From Ceratopteris richardii (Eukaryota; Streptophyta; Polypodiopsida; Polypodiales; Pteridaceae): DNA of 64,000 nt. Below are positions 1 through 11,010 of this stretch, in pieces (position 1 is the first letter of the stretch; every line of letters starts with the position of its first letter). Below the pieces are notes generated by a model. That model was not told the origin of the DNA and made no database searches. It was given only the letters and a program-made list of their open reading frames with translations. The translations under genes were made by a program, and so were the position numbers. The stretch covers positions 225,124,942 to 225,188,941 of the forward strand of contig CM035406.1 in assembly GCA_020310875.1 (NCBI GenBank). Reading direction: 5' to 3'.

Positions 1-1370
1 ACTCTCCCATAAATTGTAGGATGGTTCTCCTTCCATCCCATATGCTTGGTCATAGGACGCATGAAACCCTGTCTCTCTCTCATGCTTTGAAAAAGAGAAT
101 TATCTTCAATTAGATCATTCAAGAATGGGAAAATAATATTTTTACACTTCTAAATTTGCTCCTCATGCTTGGACATGAGAGAAAGTCGAGCTCGAAAGTT
201 TATGTAAAGATAGAGTAGTCATGCCTGATGGGCAAATGAAAGGCACCTGCTCCTTCTGTATGTTTGCTCAAGAACCCACCACATGTGGGACTACAGACTT
301 TAAAACTTTTTAGACCGTGAGCTCCCCAAACTGGATAAGCACGGATATGGAGGGAAGAGAACAATCATCCACAAAACACCCATTGTTCTATAAATTCCAC
401 CTTATGTTTTCCCTAAATTTCCAAATAATCTCAATTTCAATCCAATCACAATGAAGATGTTTGATTTGCAGCCTCTCCTTGCATCATGCAAGTGTCCCCA
501 AAAAACTAGAGTTGATAATCCCCATGAAGGAACCGTGTGATCCACCAAATCTTAAAAAATTATTATCTTGAAATGTCCCATGTAGAATATTTGCAAAAAG
601 CATGTGTTTTAGTGGTTAGTTTCTTTCTTTAGCAGCATCTATCAAAATTAGATGACTCATGCGAAATTCGGAGGATGCTTGTAGCAAATGAAATTTGTAT
701 ATCTTTGTCTTGTTTGATACATGTCGAGATGACTTTTAGAGGTCCGTTTTATTGGAATCCTACTCTATGGTCAAGCATTATTTTGGTTCACCCAAAACCT
801 GGTATAGGACATTGCAGTACTTAAAGAGTATGAGATATTTTCTTTAGAGGTCACCACTACATTTCAAGATGCAGGCACGGTATGAGTGGCAAAAATAAAT
901 CTCTTGAAGCTCTTTCAAGATAATGACCCTAGGTCTACGTATGCATCTCAATTTAGATAATGTAATCTCACTTGACACGAGGATTATTGAAGAAGCTAAT
1001 CTAGATGGTTCATAAGAGACTATGTGAAGGAACTTCTACTCGTGGTGCTGAAGTTCAAGACATTGAATGAATTCATCATCCATTTTATTCAATGTGATAA
1101 ACTCCCTCTTTGAAGGAAACAAGAAAAGAACTAGAATGAATACATTTCCAATGGAAACCCTTCCATTTACTTTGAAGGAAAATCCTATGCTGAAACCCAT
1201 GGAAATAAAATGTAAGTAGGTCTCATTCTCGAGCTCCACAACAGAAACAAATAAGAAGAGCTAACGAACTATGCCTCTATTGCTAGAAGTCCATGTCACG
1301 GGAGTTGCAAATTGTGTCCTTTGATTAGAATGGACAAGATTCTGGACTATTTATTCGAAGAGGAGAAGTA
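1..1370. repeat. Direct repeat R1, left copy
   Basis: This is the left copy of a ~1.4 kb direct repeat; it is already under way at base 1, which aligns with base 1862 of the right copy (1861-3285). Landmarks recur in order in both: the GATCCACCAAAT block at 539 and 2395, and the AAGGAACTTCTACTCGTGG block near 1027 and 2940. The offset grows from about 1860 to about 1914 because the right copy carries an internal 52-bp duplication. By eye the copies are roughly 85-90% identical, so the duplication is not recent. Similarity ends near 1370. The right part (1021-1330) matches the gag-like fragment described at 2938-3198, but here the frame is broken. No intact gene is visible. Confidence 0.82.
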
Positions 1371-1860
1371 AACAATATGTGACCTACAAACATAGAGAAT
1401 CTTGTATTATATATTTGATTCGGATAGAATAGCTTATGCAAATTAGCCTCGTGATGAAGCCTCAACCTCTCGATCATACCCGATCTATCTCAATCCCATC
1501 AACACTCACACTCTCAAACACACTCTCAAGAGGGAAGCAAATAAGGGCCCTTCTACGTTTCGAAGTATAAAATGTGGGCGAGCATCCATGATTCCTTTTA
1601 TTGGAACTATAAATGAACTTGGTAAATTTTCAAGATTCTTTGTATTCAAGCTATATAAGATTAGAATCTTTGGATTTGAGAACCATTAAATCTCAATATG
1701 ATAAAGAAGTAGTAGAACAGGTTTCAAAGATATGAGAACATAAGAGGGAATGTATGTTTCCCTGGGCCAGAGGGAGGAAAGAGCCTAGATTTCAAAAATA
1801 TGAGAATACAAGGGAGTACATATCCAACATAATCTTAAAGAGGATCTCATGCATAACATA
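1371..1860. other. Spacer between R1 copies with old LTR-like stretch
   Basis: This segment lies between the two R1 copies and has no coding capacity that I can support. About 1395-1545 resembles part of the element A LTR (for example 24640-24790): both have a GAAGCCTC(A/T)ACCTC block, then a CGA-CA-CC block, then a CTCACTCTCAA-rich tract in the same order and orientation. Divergence is high. The rest of the segment is AT-rich and anonymous. Confidence 0.4.
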
Positions 1861-2652
1861 CACTCTCCCATAAATTGTAGGATGGTTCTCCTTCCATCCC
1901 ATATGCTTGGTCGTAGCACGCACGAAACTCTATTTCTCTCTCATGATTTGCAAAAGAGAATTATCGTCAATTAGATCATTCAAGAATACGGAAATAAGAT
2001 TTTTTACACTTCTAAATTTGCTCCTCACGCTTGCACATGAGACAAAGTCGAGCTCGCAAGTCTATGCAAAGATAGAGCACTCGTGCTTGATGGAAAAATG
2101 AAAGAAACCTCCTCCTTTTGTATATTTGCTCAAGAGCCCACCACATAGACTCTAAAACTTGTTAGACCGTGAGCTCCACAAATTGGATAAGCACGGATAT
2201 GGAGGGAAACGAAGAATCAGCCACAAAACATCCATTGTTCTATAAATTGCACCTTATTTTTTCCTGAACTCTCGCGAATAACCTTAATTTCAATCACCAC
2301 CACGATGAAAATGTTTGATTTACAGCCTCTCCTTGCATTATGCAATAGTATCCCCCAAACACTATAGTTGATCATCCCCATGAAGGAACTGTGTGATCCA
2401 CCAAATCTAGCAAAATTCTTATCTTGCAACTTCCCATGTACAATATTTGCAAAAAGGATGTGTTCTAGTGGTTAGTTTCTTTCTTTAGCAGCACCTATCA
2501 AAAGTAGAGGACTCATGCGCAATTTTGAGGATTCTTGTACCAAGTGAAATTTGTATATCTTCAACTTGTTTAAGACATATCGCGATGACTTGTAGAGGTC
2601 CATTTTATTGGAACCCTACTCTGTGGTCAAGCATTATTTTGGTTCACCCAAA

Positions 2653-2756
2653 ACTTGGTATAGGACATTGCAGTACGTCAAGAGTATGAGAAGTTTTCTC
2701 TAGGACTTGGTATAGGACATTGAAATACGTCAGGAGAATGAGAAGTTTTCTCTAGA
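2653..2756. repeat. 52-bp tandem duplication inside R1 right copy
   Basis: Two copies of a 52-bp unit beginning ACTTGGTATAGGACATTG start at 2653 and 2705. They differ at only a few positions. The left R1 copy has one unit at the matching place (near 800), so the duplication arose after R1 was copied. Confidence 0.85.
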
Positions 2757-2937
2757 GGTCACCACTACGTTTCACGATGCGGGCACGAGGTGAATGGCAG
2801 AAATAAAACTCTTGAAGCTCCTTCAAGTCAATGACCCTAGGTCTACGTATGCATCTGAATTTAGATAGTTAATATGTAATCTTACTTGACATGATGATTA
2901 TTTAAGAAGCTAATTTAGATGGTTCATAAGACATTAT

Positions 2938-3198
2938 GTGAAGGAACTTCTACTCGTGGAGCTGAAGTTCAAGATATTGAATGAATTATCATCCAAGACA
3001 TTCAATGTGATAAACTCCTTGTTTGAAGGAAACAAAAAAAGAACTAGAATGAATATAATTCCAATGGAAACCTTTCCGTTTACTCTGAAGGAAAATCCTA
3101 TGCACAAACCCATGGAAACAAATGTAAGTAGGTTTCAATCTCGAGCTCCACAACAGAAAAAAAGAAGAAGAGCTAACAAACTATGCCTCCATTGCTAG
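2938..3198 (+). pseudogene. Decayed Ty3/gypsy-type gag fragment
   Basis: An 86-residue open segment ends in a basic stretch (KKRRRANK) followed by LCLHC, the usual lead-in to a CCHC zinc knuckle. Right after the first two cysteines there is a TAG, but a one-base shift continues with Cys-His-rich codons and a final Cys-Pro, as expected of a degraded CX2CX4HX4-5C knuckle. A PMET-type motif 20-25 residues upstream also fits gag proteins of Ty3-like elements. The same region in the left repeat copy (about 1021-1330) has lost its frame. I see no protease or RT next to it. The gag reading is an inference from motif order; it could be chance in AT-rich DNA. Confidence 0.33.
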
Positions 3199-3285
3199 AA
3201 GTCAATGTCACGAGAGCACTAGATTGTGTCCTTTGATTAGAATGGACAAGGGTCTGGACTATTTATTTGGAGAGTAGAAAAATGT

Positions 3286-4378
3286 TGATCATCATTCTAA
3301 GGATTCTCCTTTGAACATAAATTTTAAATGGCATCAAACTCTTCTTGAAGCGATTGTGCGATTTAGAGCCGCTCCCTTTAGAATCAAATATGAGGGGTTT
3401 GGAAGGAATTCATGTTTTATAGCATTCAAAATAATTTCACAGATAGTTCTCAACAGAAAACTCCGTACAGATCGTGCTAAGAAAAATCAAGAACCACGAA
3501 AGCATGACCCCTACGTTGTAGGATGACCTATGTTTTGATAACATTTTGAACGAACCTGTAAGATCGAAATGGTTTGGCTATTCGAGAGGGTCTTCATGCA
3601 TGGAGCGTAAGCATATAAATAATCAACGAAAAAACTTCGAAACAAAGATCCATAGCCTTTGAGAGAAGCACCCCTGAATGACAAAAGCAGACACAGCGGA
3701 ATAGATACTGCAGTTATGATGGGTTAACGCATGAAAATATGACATGTTGGTCGGATAGGTATCTGCAGACTGCAGTGAAGGCCGTATCAATACATAAATG
3801 AAAGATTTATGTAGTTCAATGGCTATATATTTCTTCTCAAATTCAACGGAGAGATTTTCCTTTCATGTTTAAGGAAGTTCAGTCTTTGAGATCGACTGTT
3901 TCTCATAAGGTTAAGCAATTTTAGAGTACAATGAACAAGCGCATAGTACCTCTCGGATCATAGATGTCACAAAACAGGGGTTGAATGCCTTGAATCTACG
4001 AAGACACAAGATGTTTAGGTGAATTTTTGTAAAAACTTGAGAAAGATGGCTGGAAGATTAGAGGATGGAATTTAGTTGAACTTGACAGGCAAAACAGTTG
4101 ATTTTAGTTCAGATGTACTACGAAATAGGGAGGGAGTCACGACATGTAGCATCCTATCGCTAAAACAAAACACGATGAGTCCACAAACATAATTCTGAAA
4201 GAGAGAGGGACAAAACAGCTAAGGGAGCAAAACCATAAATTTCTAGCCTTCTCAACGAGCCCCTTGCCAAGCACTGGGACCCTAAGCAACTAAAAGATCC
4301 GGCCTTAATTTGACAAGCACTTTGTCTATTATGGACCATTTCGCTTTTCTAATTTCCTTCTTATCTTTTACACATGTG
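3286..4378. other. Anonymous sequence, no gene seen
   Basis: AT-rich sequence without a supportable coding region. A 71-codon open stretch at 3311-3526 on the plus strand has no recognisable motif and I do not call it a gene. No RNA gene or recognisable transposon terminus was seen. Confidence 0.6.
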
Positions 4379-4550
4379 CATGCATACTAAATGTATATAC
4401 CCTCTGTAGATATATAAAACTTTGGCATGCATAGTAAATGTATATACCCTCTATAGATATATAAAACTCTGCATGCATACTAAATGTATATACCCTCTAT
4501 AGATATATAAAACTTTGACATGTCATACTCATGTATATACCCTCTAGAGG
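4379..4550. repeat. 47-bp minisatellite, four units
   Basis: Units begin at about 4379, 4426, 4472 and 4519, each of the form CATGCATACTAAATGTATAT followed by ACCCTCTATAGATATATAAA and ACTTTGG. The first three are nearly identical; the fourth is diverged and ends early. Each unit contains a TATATAAA string, but nothing downstream suggests a promoter. Confidence 0.9.
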
Positions 4551-4860
4551 AAACGCATTAGGCTAGGGCCCACAACTATCTTCCTTTTATAAAAAAAAAA
4601 AGAGTCATTAGCTTCGGTTACGAAATTCCAAACTCCAAGGTTCTTATTGAAGAACAAAAAAACGGAGGAGAGAAGAGATGTTGAATAAATATAACGGAAG
4701 GTAGCTTTCTTTTAACAAGTCAAAGTCCCTTATATTCGTGAACAATGCGGAAAAATATGTGCTCGAAATCACCAACTCTGAAGAAATCCGGAACGGTAAA
4801 GAGGCATAGAGGCATTCAAAATATTAAAGGGAAAGAGAAAAAGGGAACTACATGGAAGCA
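4551..4860. other. Anonymous flank of LINE-1
   Basis: Unique-looking sequence with a run of A near 4590-4600. It is the left genomic flank of the LINE-1 insertion, which joins logically to 11368 once the LINE is removed. No gene seen. Confidence 0.6.
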
Positions 4861-4874
4861 AGGATAGTTTCTTT
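4861..4874. repeat. Target site duplication of LINE-1, left
   Basis: AGGATAGTTTCTTT here is repeated exactly at 11354-11367. The two copies bracket the LINE; the left one merges with the T-run that is the complement of the poly(A) tail. Confidence 0.88.
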
Positions 4875-4899
4875 TTTTTTCTTTTTTTTTTTTTTTTTA
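4868..4899 (-). other. LINE-1 poly(A) tail
   Basis: A run of T broken by a few C on the plus strand marks the 3' end of the minus-strand LINE. It directly adjoins the left target duplication, as expected for target-primed reverse transcription. Confidence 0.9.
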
Positions 4900-5028
4900 T
4901 AAAGGAAGTTCGGCAATAGCCTACTCTCCCGGACTTGAATTAAATTAAGAAACAAAGGTACAATAGAAGGGGACTAGTGCCCACGGGACCCCCCAAATCC
5001 CACAAAGCAGGGGAGGCTTGGTTGATTC

Positions 5029-8000
5029 CTAGGTTGCATTACAAACAAGGTTGATCACCCTCTCGTCGCCCTCATGCGGGACCCACTTGGGTTTGAGCTT
5101 GTTGTTGATCAAAAGGAGGACTTGATGGTGCCTGAAGGGGGGGGATTTCTTACTGTTGACAATCCTTTTGCCAAGGAGGAATAGAGATTTTTCAATCGAC
5201 CACTCCCTGGGGGGGTCGCCGAAGTTGAGAGCGCACCGCTCCCGCCAAATTTTCCACAGGACTTCCCCTCTGATTGCATTCCAGAGAGCCGCAGAGCATC
5301 CAATCGCTTCACCCAAAAGGACTTGTTTCCAACTAAGCTGTTTCTGAACTCTGATTTTCAGTCCAACCATCTGCCAGATTCTGTAGGAGTTGGGGCAAGT
5401 AAGGAAGATGTGTGGGACATCTTCGATTGCACGGTGGCAGCGTTTGCACCACGGAGGGATCCCACAAATTTTGCTTGCCTTATGGTTAGTCCAAATTCCT
5501 CGATGAAGAATTTGCCATAAGAGGACCGACTTCTTAATCTCTATAAGTGGGTGCCAGATACCTATGAATTTCATGTCCCACCGAAGCCGCGTCCAAGACA
5601 GGCACCACTTCTTGTTGAGGCTGATCTGGAGGTCAGTCGTTTCTTTGATGTTCGGGATTTTGAGTAGGCTATTTCCATTGTGCCATTTGAGACCACGCGC
5701 GTTCGGAGCATCATGTCCCATGAGAAGGCGAGTTTTGTGACGATCCCAAGCGAGGCATCTGCTTTGCAAGGTGTTCCATTCTTCGTAGGAGATGTTTATG
5801 CGAGGGTCGATATCCTCGTAGTTGATCCAACTGTTGGTGTCATGTTTCCAGAGGTGTTTCCATTTTTTGAATCCTTTGTTCCATAACTTCTTGGCATTTT
5901 GAATGTTCCACGACTCCACACTCCGGATGCCATGTATCGGAAACCAGATAGAGTCGTTTTGTCTGATTCCGGCCGCCCACTTCCAGTCCTCACTAATTCT
6001 TGTGAAGCTTTTGACTTTATTCGAGCCCTTCCAAAGAGAGCATACGAGATTGGAGCCTTTCGGGAAGACAGGTATCGGGGAGAATAGCAGGGTCATGATG
6101 TCAAGGTTCTTCCAGTTCGGTGACCCCGTGAGGGCCAACTCGTTTTTGTTTCTGAAGATCAGCTTGGCCCACGAGGCCTCCCTATTGCACCAAGCTTTAA
6201 TCATCCACTTGGCAGCCAGTTTGTTAGCCATGCACCCAATGTCCAGGATGCCAAGCCCCCCGCTATCTCTAGGGCTGGTGCAGATGGCCCATTTGATTTT
6301 AGGCACCCCCCTTCTGTTGTGATCACCCGTCCAAAGAAAGTTTCTGCAGATGCTATTCAGTTTGGACAGGCCTTGCTCATTCGGTCTCCAACAAGAAAGG
6401 AAATAGATGGTAGACGAGAGGAGGAATGTGTTGATAACCATCGCCCGTCCAGTGAGATTGATTTGCATGCCTCTCCAGTAATTGAGCTTGTTTTCAAGTT
6501 TGGCCAGCACCCAGTTCCATCGCTGCTCCATAGAGACGCCAAACCCCAGGGGGATTCCAAGCAGCCGAAAGATTTGGCCCTACGGAATGATTTGACAGCC
6601 ATGATCAATGAGAAGGCCAGGTTGATGTCCCACAATGGCCCTAAAGGCGGTCTTATTGTGGTTGATTTTGGATCCAGAGGCCTCACAAAAGGTATCAAGA
6701 CACCTCCAGAAAGTCTCCAGGCTGGTATTATCATTGTGAACGAACGCGTTCATATCGTCGGCAAAAAGTCTCATGGTTATTTGACTGTGGTCGTGAGGTA
6801 GCTGGAGGCCTTTGATATTGCCTACCTCCACATGATGAGCCACAAGTCCGCTCAGCCCCTCAGTGGCGATGGCAAAGAGAAGGGGGGCAAGAGGGCACCC
6901 TTGTCTAATAGATCTTTTAAGATGGATCGCCTTCGAAAGTTTGCCGTTAACGTTAATTTGGGTCGTTGCGTTGCCAAGAAGGGTCGCGATCATCTTGGTG
7001 AATTTCTTACTACATCCGAGGTTTTGGAGCGACTGCAGAATATAGTCCCATTCTAGCCTATCGTAGGCTTTGTCAAAGTCGATCTTGAGGAAGACCACAT
7101 CTTGATTAGTCTCATTTGCAAATTGAATACCTTCCCAAATATCCATAATGGTTTCCAGGATGGACCTGCCTTTGATGAAACCTTTTTGGTCCTCACTAAG
7201 CCAAGATCTCAGGTGGCACGCAAGTCTGTTGGCAATGACTTTGGCGACGATCTTGTATCCTGTTTGGAGCATCGTAATTGGCCGCCAGTTCTCGATTCTG
7301 TTTTTTTCCCCCTTCTTGTGAATCAGCTTGATAATTCCATTATTTATACAAGAAGGAAGAGCACCAAATTTTAGCGCTTCTTGCCAAACCATCCGAAGAG
7401 GGGTGGCAACCACCAGCTTGAAGGATTTAAAAAACTCGTTAGTGAGTCCGTCGGGTCCCGGGCTTTTACCGAGAGGGAGGGCGTCAATGACCTCAATGAT
7501 TTCTGATTCAGAGATCGGGGCATGAAGCAGGGAGTGGAGGTTGGGTGGTATTCTCCGGGGGGAAACCCTAGAAATGGCAGCCATGCAGTCCCTTCTATGG
7601 TGGGAGAGGGGGTTCGAGGTTCCCAGGAGTCTCGTGAAGTGCCCTTCGATGATGCCAACATTATCTTCTTCCGAGTTGCATACATTGCCATGTGGGTCTA
7701 GCAGTAGGGGAATCGTCTCTCTGTTGTGTTTCCTTTTAAGGATACTGCACATCTCTTTGGTGGGTTTGTCGGCTTTTCCAGCCCACCACTCCTTGAAGAA
7801 GATTTGCAAGTTTTTCCTTTGTATTTCTTCCTCGTATCTCAACGCTGCTCTGATTTTTCGGAGACCTTTCTGGGCTTGGTGTTCTCCTTTGTTTACTTCC
7901 TCCTCGAGTCGCCAGAGTCTGTGGTAAAGCGCTTCCCTACGAGCCCGCCGCACTATCTCGAGCATCTTCTTAGTTCTGATAATGATCTTGCGAGACTTGT

Positions 8001-8853
8001 CGACCGCACTTCTCCAGCACTTGGCTGGGGCCAAGCTAGAGGCGAACGCCACCTTCCACACATCGGCAATCTCTTGATGGACGGAGGGGAGAGAGAAGGT
8101 GGAAGCGTTGGCATGGAACCACGGAGCCTTGTGGGTCCTGTTGGAAGGTTGAAAAGTGATAACGATCGGGTAGTGATCAGAGATGGTGAGGTCAGTACGT
8201 TGCGTGATGGAGGGGTGGCCCCACAGATGAGTAAGGCTCTGAGAGATGTAGCATCTATCAAGTCTAGCTTTCCTCAGATCCTCGCCCGCTTGGAGATTCG
8301 ACCAGGAAAAGCCATTCGAGTCTTTGAATTCGACCAGATCCAAGTGGAGTTTGGTCATGTCCCACGTTTCTTTCTCCCGACTGTCGATGACCCTGCCCTT
8401 GCCCATCCATCTGTCCAAAGGGTCCTCCACCATGTTGAAGTCTCCACAAATGAGCACGTTGTGGGGAAGCGAGTCAAGAGAAGTCCAAGTGTTCAGCCTC
8501 TCCAAATCCCCGTTAGGGGCGTACAAAGAAACCATAGTAACACAAAGGGGAGCACCAAAAGAAACCGCAATCCAGCGGTGATTTACATCTTCAATGGAGT
8601 TCTCAAGCTTTTCAAGCCAGGGTTGTTTAACACCGATAGCCGTTCCACCGGACCCCCGCTGGTGCTTTGTTGGGATCCACACATGGGCCGAGGAAACCTG
8701 TCTGAGCCGTTTCAGAAGGTCTTCTCCGTCAATTTTAATCTCTTGAATGCATATAATGTCTGGTTTTAAGCTAATGTCGCGGAGCCATTAACCAATGATG
8801 GCCGCTCTTGAGGGGTCGGTTAGCCCCCTAGCATTTAGCGAGATGACAATCAT
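5029..8853 (-). pseudogene. LINE-1 ORF2: endonuclease-RT polyprotein with two nonsense codons
   Basis: 1,275 codons in a single frame from an ATG at 8853-8851 to the stop at 5029. The N-terminal AP endonuclease shows an N-box (MIVISLNARG), IQE with Glu at about residue 38, GDFN at about 137-140 and SDH at about 225-227. RT runs from about residue 455 (PLGKSPGPDG) past FADD at about 697-700, then a thumb-like region and a C-terminal zf-RVT knuckle with C1136, C1139, H1148 and C1153. Two in-frame stops break it: TAA at 8790-8788 (codon 22, most simply CAA to TAA) and TAG at 6582-6580, after the RT core. No frameshift was found. The start is chosen because it precedes the N-box and overlaps the ORF1 stop. 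The protein would nick the target and copy the LINE RNA; as it stands it cannot be made whole. Confidence 0.93.
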
Positions 8854-10238
8854 TTTTGTATTGATCCCTCTTTGCGGGAGGGAGCCTTGTCCTTTCTTCT
8901 CTTGGCTTCATCTTTCTTTTTCGCTGGGATCTGATCCCGACTTAGAAATCGGTTCTTATGGGGGCTTTTCCAGGGTAACTCCAAAGGCTGTTTCCCTTTG
9001 CGGGATGCCCCCCGCTGGGGAGAATTGGGCCCCGTGCTCGGCATCGTTTCCGGGATCGTCGATCCAATGATGGAACTTTCACTATCCATGTTGTCTTCAT
9101 TATTAGTAGTGAAACCATCTTCTTTGCTTGTAGTGTAGCCCTCCTGGGGGGTTTCTTTGTTGTCAGGGATCTCTAGGGCTTCGTCGTAGTTGTCTACCTC
9201 AGGTGGCTTCCCACCTGGGTAGTCGAGCTTGTTGATCTCCTTTCCAAGATTGCAATACAAATTGCTGTGTGGGGTAATTGGCAGGTTGTTCCTTTCACCG
9301 TTGGCCCTCGGACTTCTTTTTCTTCTTCTTCTAACTTCAGTAAAGCCATCGGCATCAGCTTGTGGATTGAGGAGGCCCTTGCCTTCCCCATCCTTGGTCA
9401 AGTGGGTCAAATCGTCAAAGTTGTCTTGAGCAGTTTTGGAGGCTTCTTGAAATCGCTTGTTTTTTTGCCTGAGAGGGCAGTCTTTAATCCTGTGACCTTG
9501 CTGGCCACAACGAAAGCACGCGTTGGGGAGGTTTTTGTAGGTGATATCCTGCTCCCAAACGTCTCCTTTGCCCATGTCCACTTTGATCGTTGATGGAAGC
9601 GGTGAACTGAGGTCGGCCTCGACGCATATTTGTGGGTGCCATCTAGCATTGAACGAGTGTCTTGCACCCTCATAGATGAGACCACCAATGTCTTCTCGTG
9701 AAGCCAACGGCTTGCCGATAGGGGAGACTATGTCCCACACGAAGTTGTACAAGAAGTATGGGAGGTTAGGGAGCTCAACCCAAAGAGGGTACCGAAGTGA
9801 TTTCGATTTGTCGGGGGTAAAGTCTGGGGACCATCTGAATAAGCACAGGGTCGTCCGACCGAGCTGCCAGGTGCCAACGCTTAGGGCTTGGAACGCCATC
9901 TCTTCATTTTCAAAGACTAGCAGCATGTGCTTTGCTGGTAAGAATTGACATTTGCTGACAATTAGTCCTCGAGGGAACCACTCTTTTCGAAGCCATTGTC
10001 GCACGATTTCGAGCGGGGGCCTAGGGCCAAACACTTGGCCGACGAGGCAAACTTTCTTGAGCTCCTCCTGAGCAGATAGAACTGCGGGTCTACTGAGGGA
10101 CACGATGGGGGATTCAACACTTTCGGATGCCCCAGGGGCGGCACATGACCCCCCCTCCAGCAGAGCGGCCAGAGTGCCGGTCTCCCCAGGGGGGTGGGGC
10201 CGATTACTTTTCACGAGAGAGGACGAAGCCACATCCAT
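8850..10238 (-). CDS. LINE-1 ORF1: gag-like RNA-binding protein
   Basis: An intact frame of 462 codons from the ATG at 10238-10236, which sits in a good eukaryotic context (GGCCATGG); the frame is also open for 7 codons upstream. Residues of about 60-205 resemble the DUF4283 region found in plant LINE gag-like proteins. A CCHC knuckle follows (CFRCGQQGHRIKDCP, about residues 241-254), then a low-complexity, charged C-terminal half with a basic tail rich in K and R. The family is thought to bind and chaperone the LINE RNA. Its TGA stop (8852-8850) overlaps the ORF2 ATG (8853-8851), so the two frames share the four bases ATGA. No damage is visible in this ORF. Confidence 0.9.
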   Translation of the reverse strand: MDVASSSLVKSNRPHPPGETGTLAALLEGGSCAAPGASESVESPIVSLSRPAVLSAQEELKKVCLVGQVFGPRPPLEIVRQWLRKEWFPRGLIVSKCQFLPAKHMLLVFENEEMAFQALSVGTWQLGRTTLCLFRWSPDFTPDKSKSLRYPLWVELPNLPYFLYNFVWDIVSPIGKPLASREDIGGLIYEGARHSFNARWHPQICVEADLSSPLPSTIKVDMGKGDVWEQDITYKNLPNACFRCGQQGHRIKDCPLRQKNKRFQEASKTAQDNFDDLTHLTKDGEGKGLLNPQADADGFTEVRRRRKRSPRANGERNNLPITPHSNLYCNLGKEINKLDYPGGKPPEVDNYDEALEIPDNKETPQEGYTTSKEDGFTTNNEDNMDSESSIIGSTIPETMPSTGPNSPQRGASRKGKQPLELPWKSPHKNRFLSRDQIPAKKKDEAKRRKDKAPSRKEGSIQK

Positions 10239-10440
10239 GGCCGAAGGAACTTGCACCACTTTTAATTTTCAATGCCCAGCGGCAAGACCCTCCATCATAG
10301 AGAGAAAGCAGACCACAGACAAGGGAAACTCCCCCCACCGATCACATCGCATCCAAATACATCGCTTTTCAGGGAAAAACAAAAAGGCCAAAAATCCCAC
10401 AAAGAGGCCAAAAATCCCACAAAAGAGGGGAGCACACTTC

Positions 10441-10605
10441 TACTTTTTTGAAACTTTTCTAAATTCCTTTTCTTTTTCTTTTTCTTCCCTTTTTTTTTCT
10501 CTTTTTTTCTTCTTCTTCTCTTTTTTTTTTCTTTTTCTCTTCTTCGTTTTTTTATTTTTTTTTTCTCTTCTTTTTTCTAATTCAAACTCACTCTTTTTCT
10601 TGCAC
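10441..10605 (-). repeat. Purine-rich tract in LINE-1 5' UTR
   Basis: Almost pure C/T on the plus strand, hence A/G on the LINE sense strand, about 165 bases. It lies about 200 bases upstream of ORF1. Long open frames through it are low-complexity artefacts. Confidence 0.85.
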
Positions 10606-10740
10606 TAAAGCGACGCCCACTTTAACACCAAACTTCAAAGCGAAAGGACTAACCTCCTGCGACCACTTGAAATGACTCTTGACCCTTCACGAGCCCTGCC
10701 ACGCGTCGGGAAGCACGGGCCTCGAGGCCACTGTTAGCAG

Positions 10741-10983
10741 CCGCGATAGGCGGTATCACTCCCACGCGACAGACGGTTAAGCTTCCGCGAAAGGCGGAAA
10801 GTGGCCTGGTAAGCTTCCGCGATAGACGGTATAACGCCCGCGATAGGCGGTTTCTCTCCCCCGCGACAGACGGCCTAGTCAGCAGCCAATCGCGACCTGG
10901 TATGCTTCCGCGATAGACGGTTTAACGCCGCGATAGGCGGTTTCTCCCCCCGCGACAGACGGTTCAATTGCCGCGATAGACGG
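10741..10983. repeat. Array of ten CCGCGAYAGRCGG hairpin motifs
   Basis: Ten copies of CCGCGAYAGRCGG (Y = C/T, R = A/G) start at 10741, 10764 (first base A), 10785, 10817, 10838, 10861, 10908, 10928, 10950 and 10971; one has AAAG in the middle and a further relic is near 10889. Copies with GGCGG have complementary CCGC/GCGG arms around a 5-base loop. Most spacings are 20-23 bp, close to two turns of the helix. A higher-order unit of about 91 bp (10805-10873 against 10896-10962) carries three motifs in the same order. Confidence 0.92.
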
Positions 10984-11010
10984 TAAGTGCGGCCTTCCCC
11001 GAGAGCAACT

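Larger units (their letters stand above)
1861..3285. repeat. Direct repeat R1, right copy
   Basis: Right copy of the ~1.4 kb repeat; see 1-1370 for the alignment. The stretch 2380-2510 (ATGAAGGAACTGTGTGATCC and following bases, ending near a CTTTCTTTAGCA block) also resembles the middle of the element A LTR, where the corresponding order is GAAGTGTGCGATCCACCAAA then CTTTCTTTAGCATACC. This suggests R1 derives from an old relative of that LTR family. The right part carries the gag-like fragment at 2938-3198. Confidence 0.82.

Noticed and set aside
3311..3526. 71-codon plus-strand open frame
   Set aside because: No motif, no context, and length within chance for this composition.
4379..4550. 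Repeated TATATAAA strings as promoters
   Set aside because: They are parts of a minisatellite unit and no transcript or gene follows.
7726..8769. 347-codon plus-strand open frame across LINE-1
   Set aside because: Antisense shadow of the endonuclease-RT frame; no motif of its own.
10105..10608. 167-codon plus-strand open frame ending in Phe/Leu runs
   Set aside because: Antisense to ORF1 and the purine-rich 5' UTR; low complexity.
10741..10983. Possible CRISPR array because of regularly spaced short dyads
   Set aside because: Spacers are only 7-10 bp and repetitive, and the context is a plant LINE 5' UTR.
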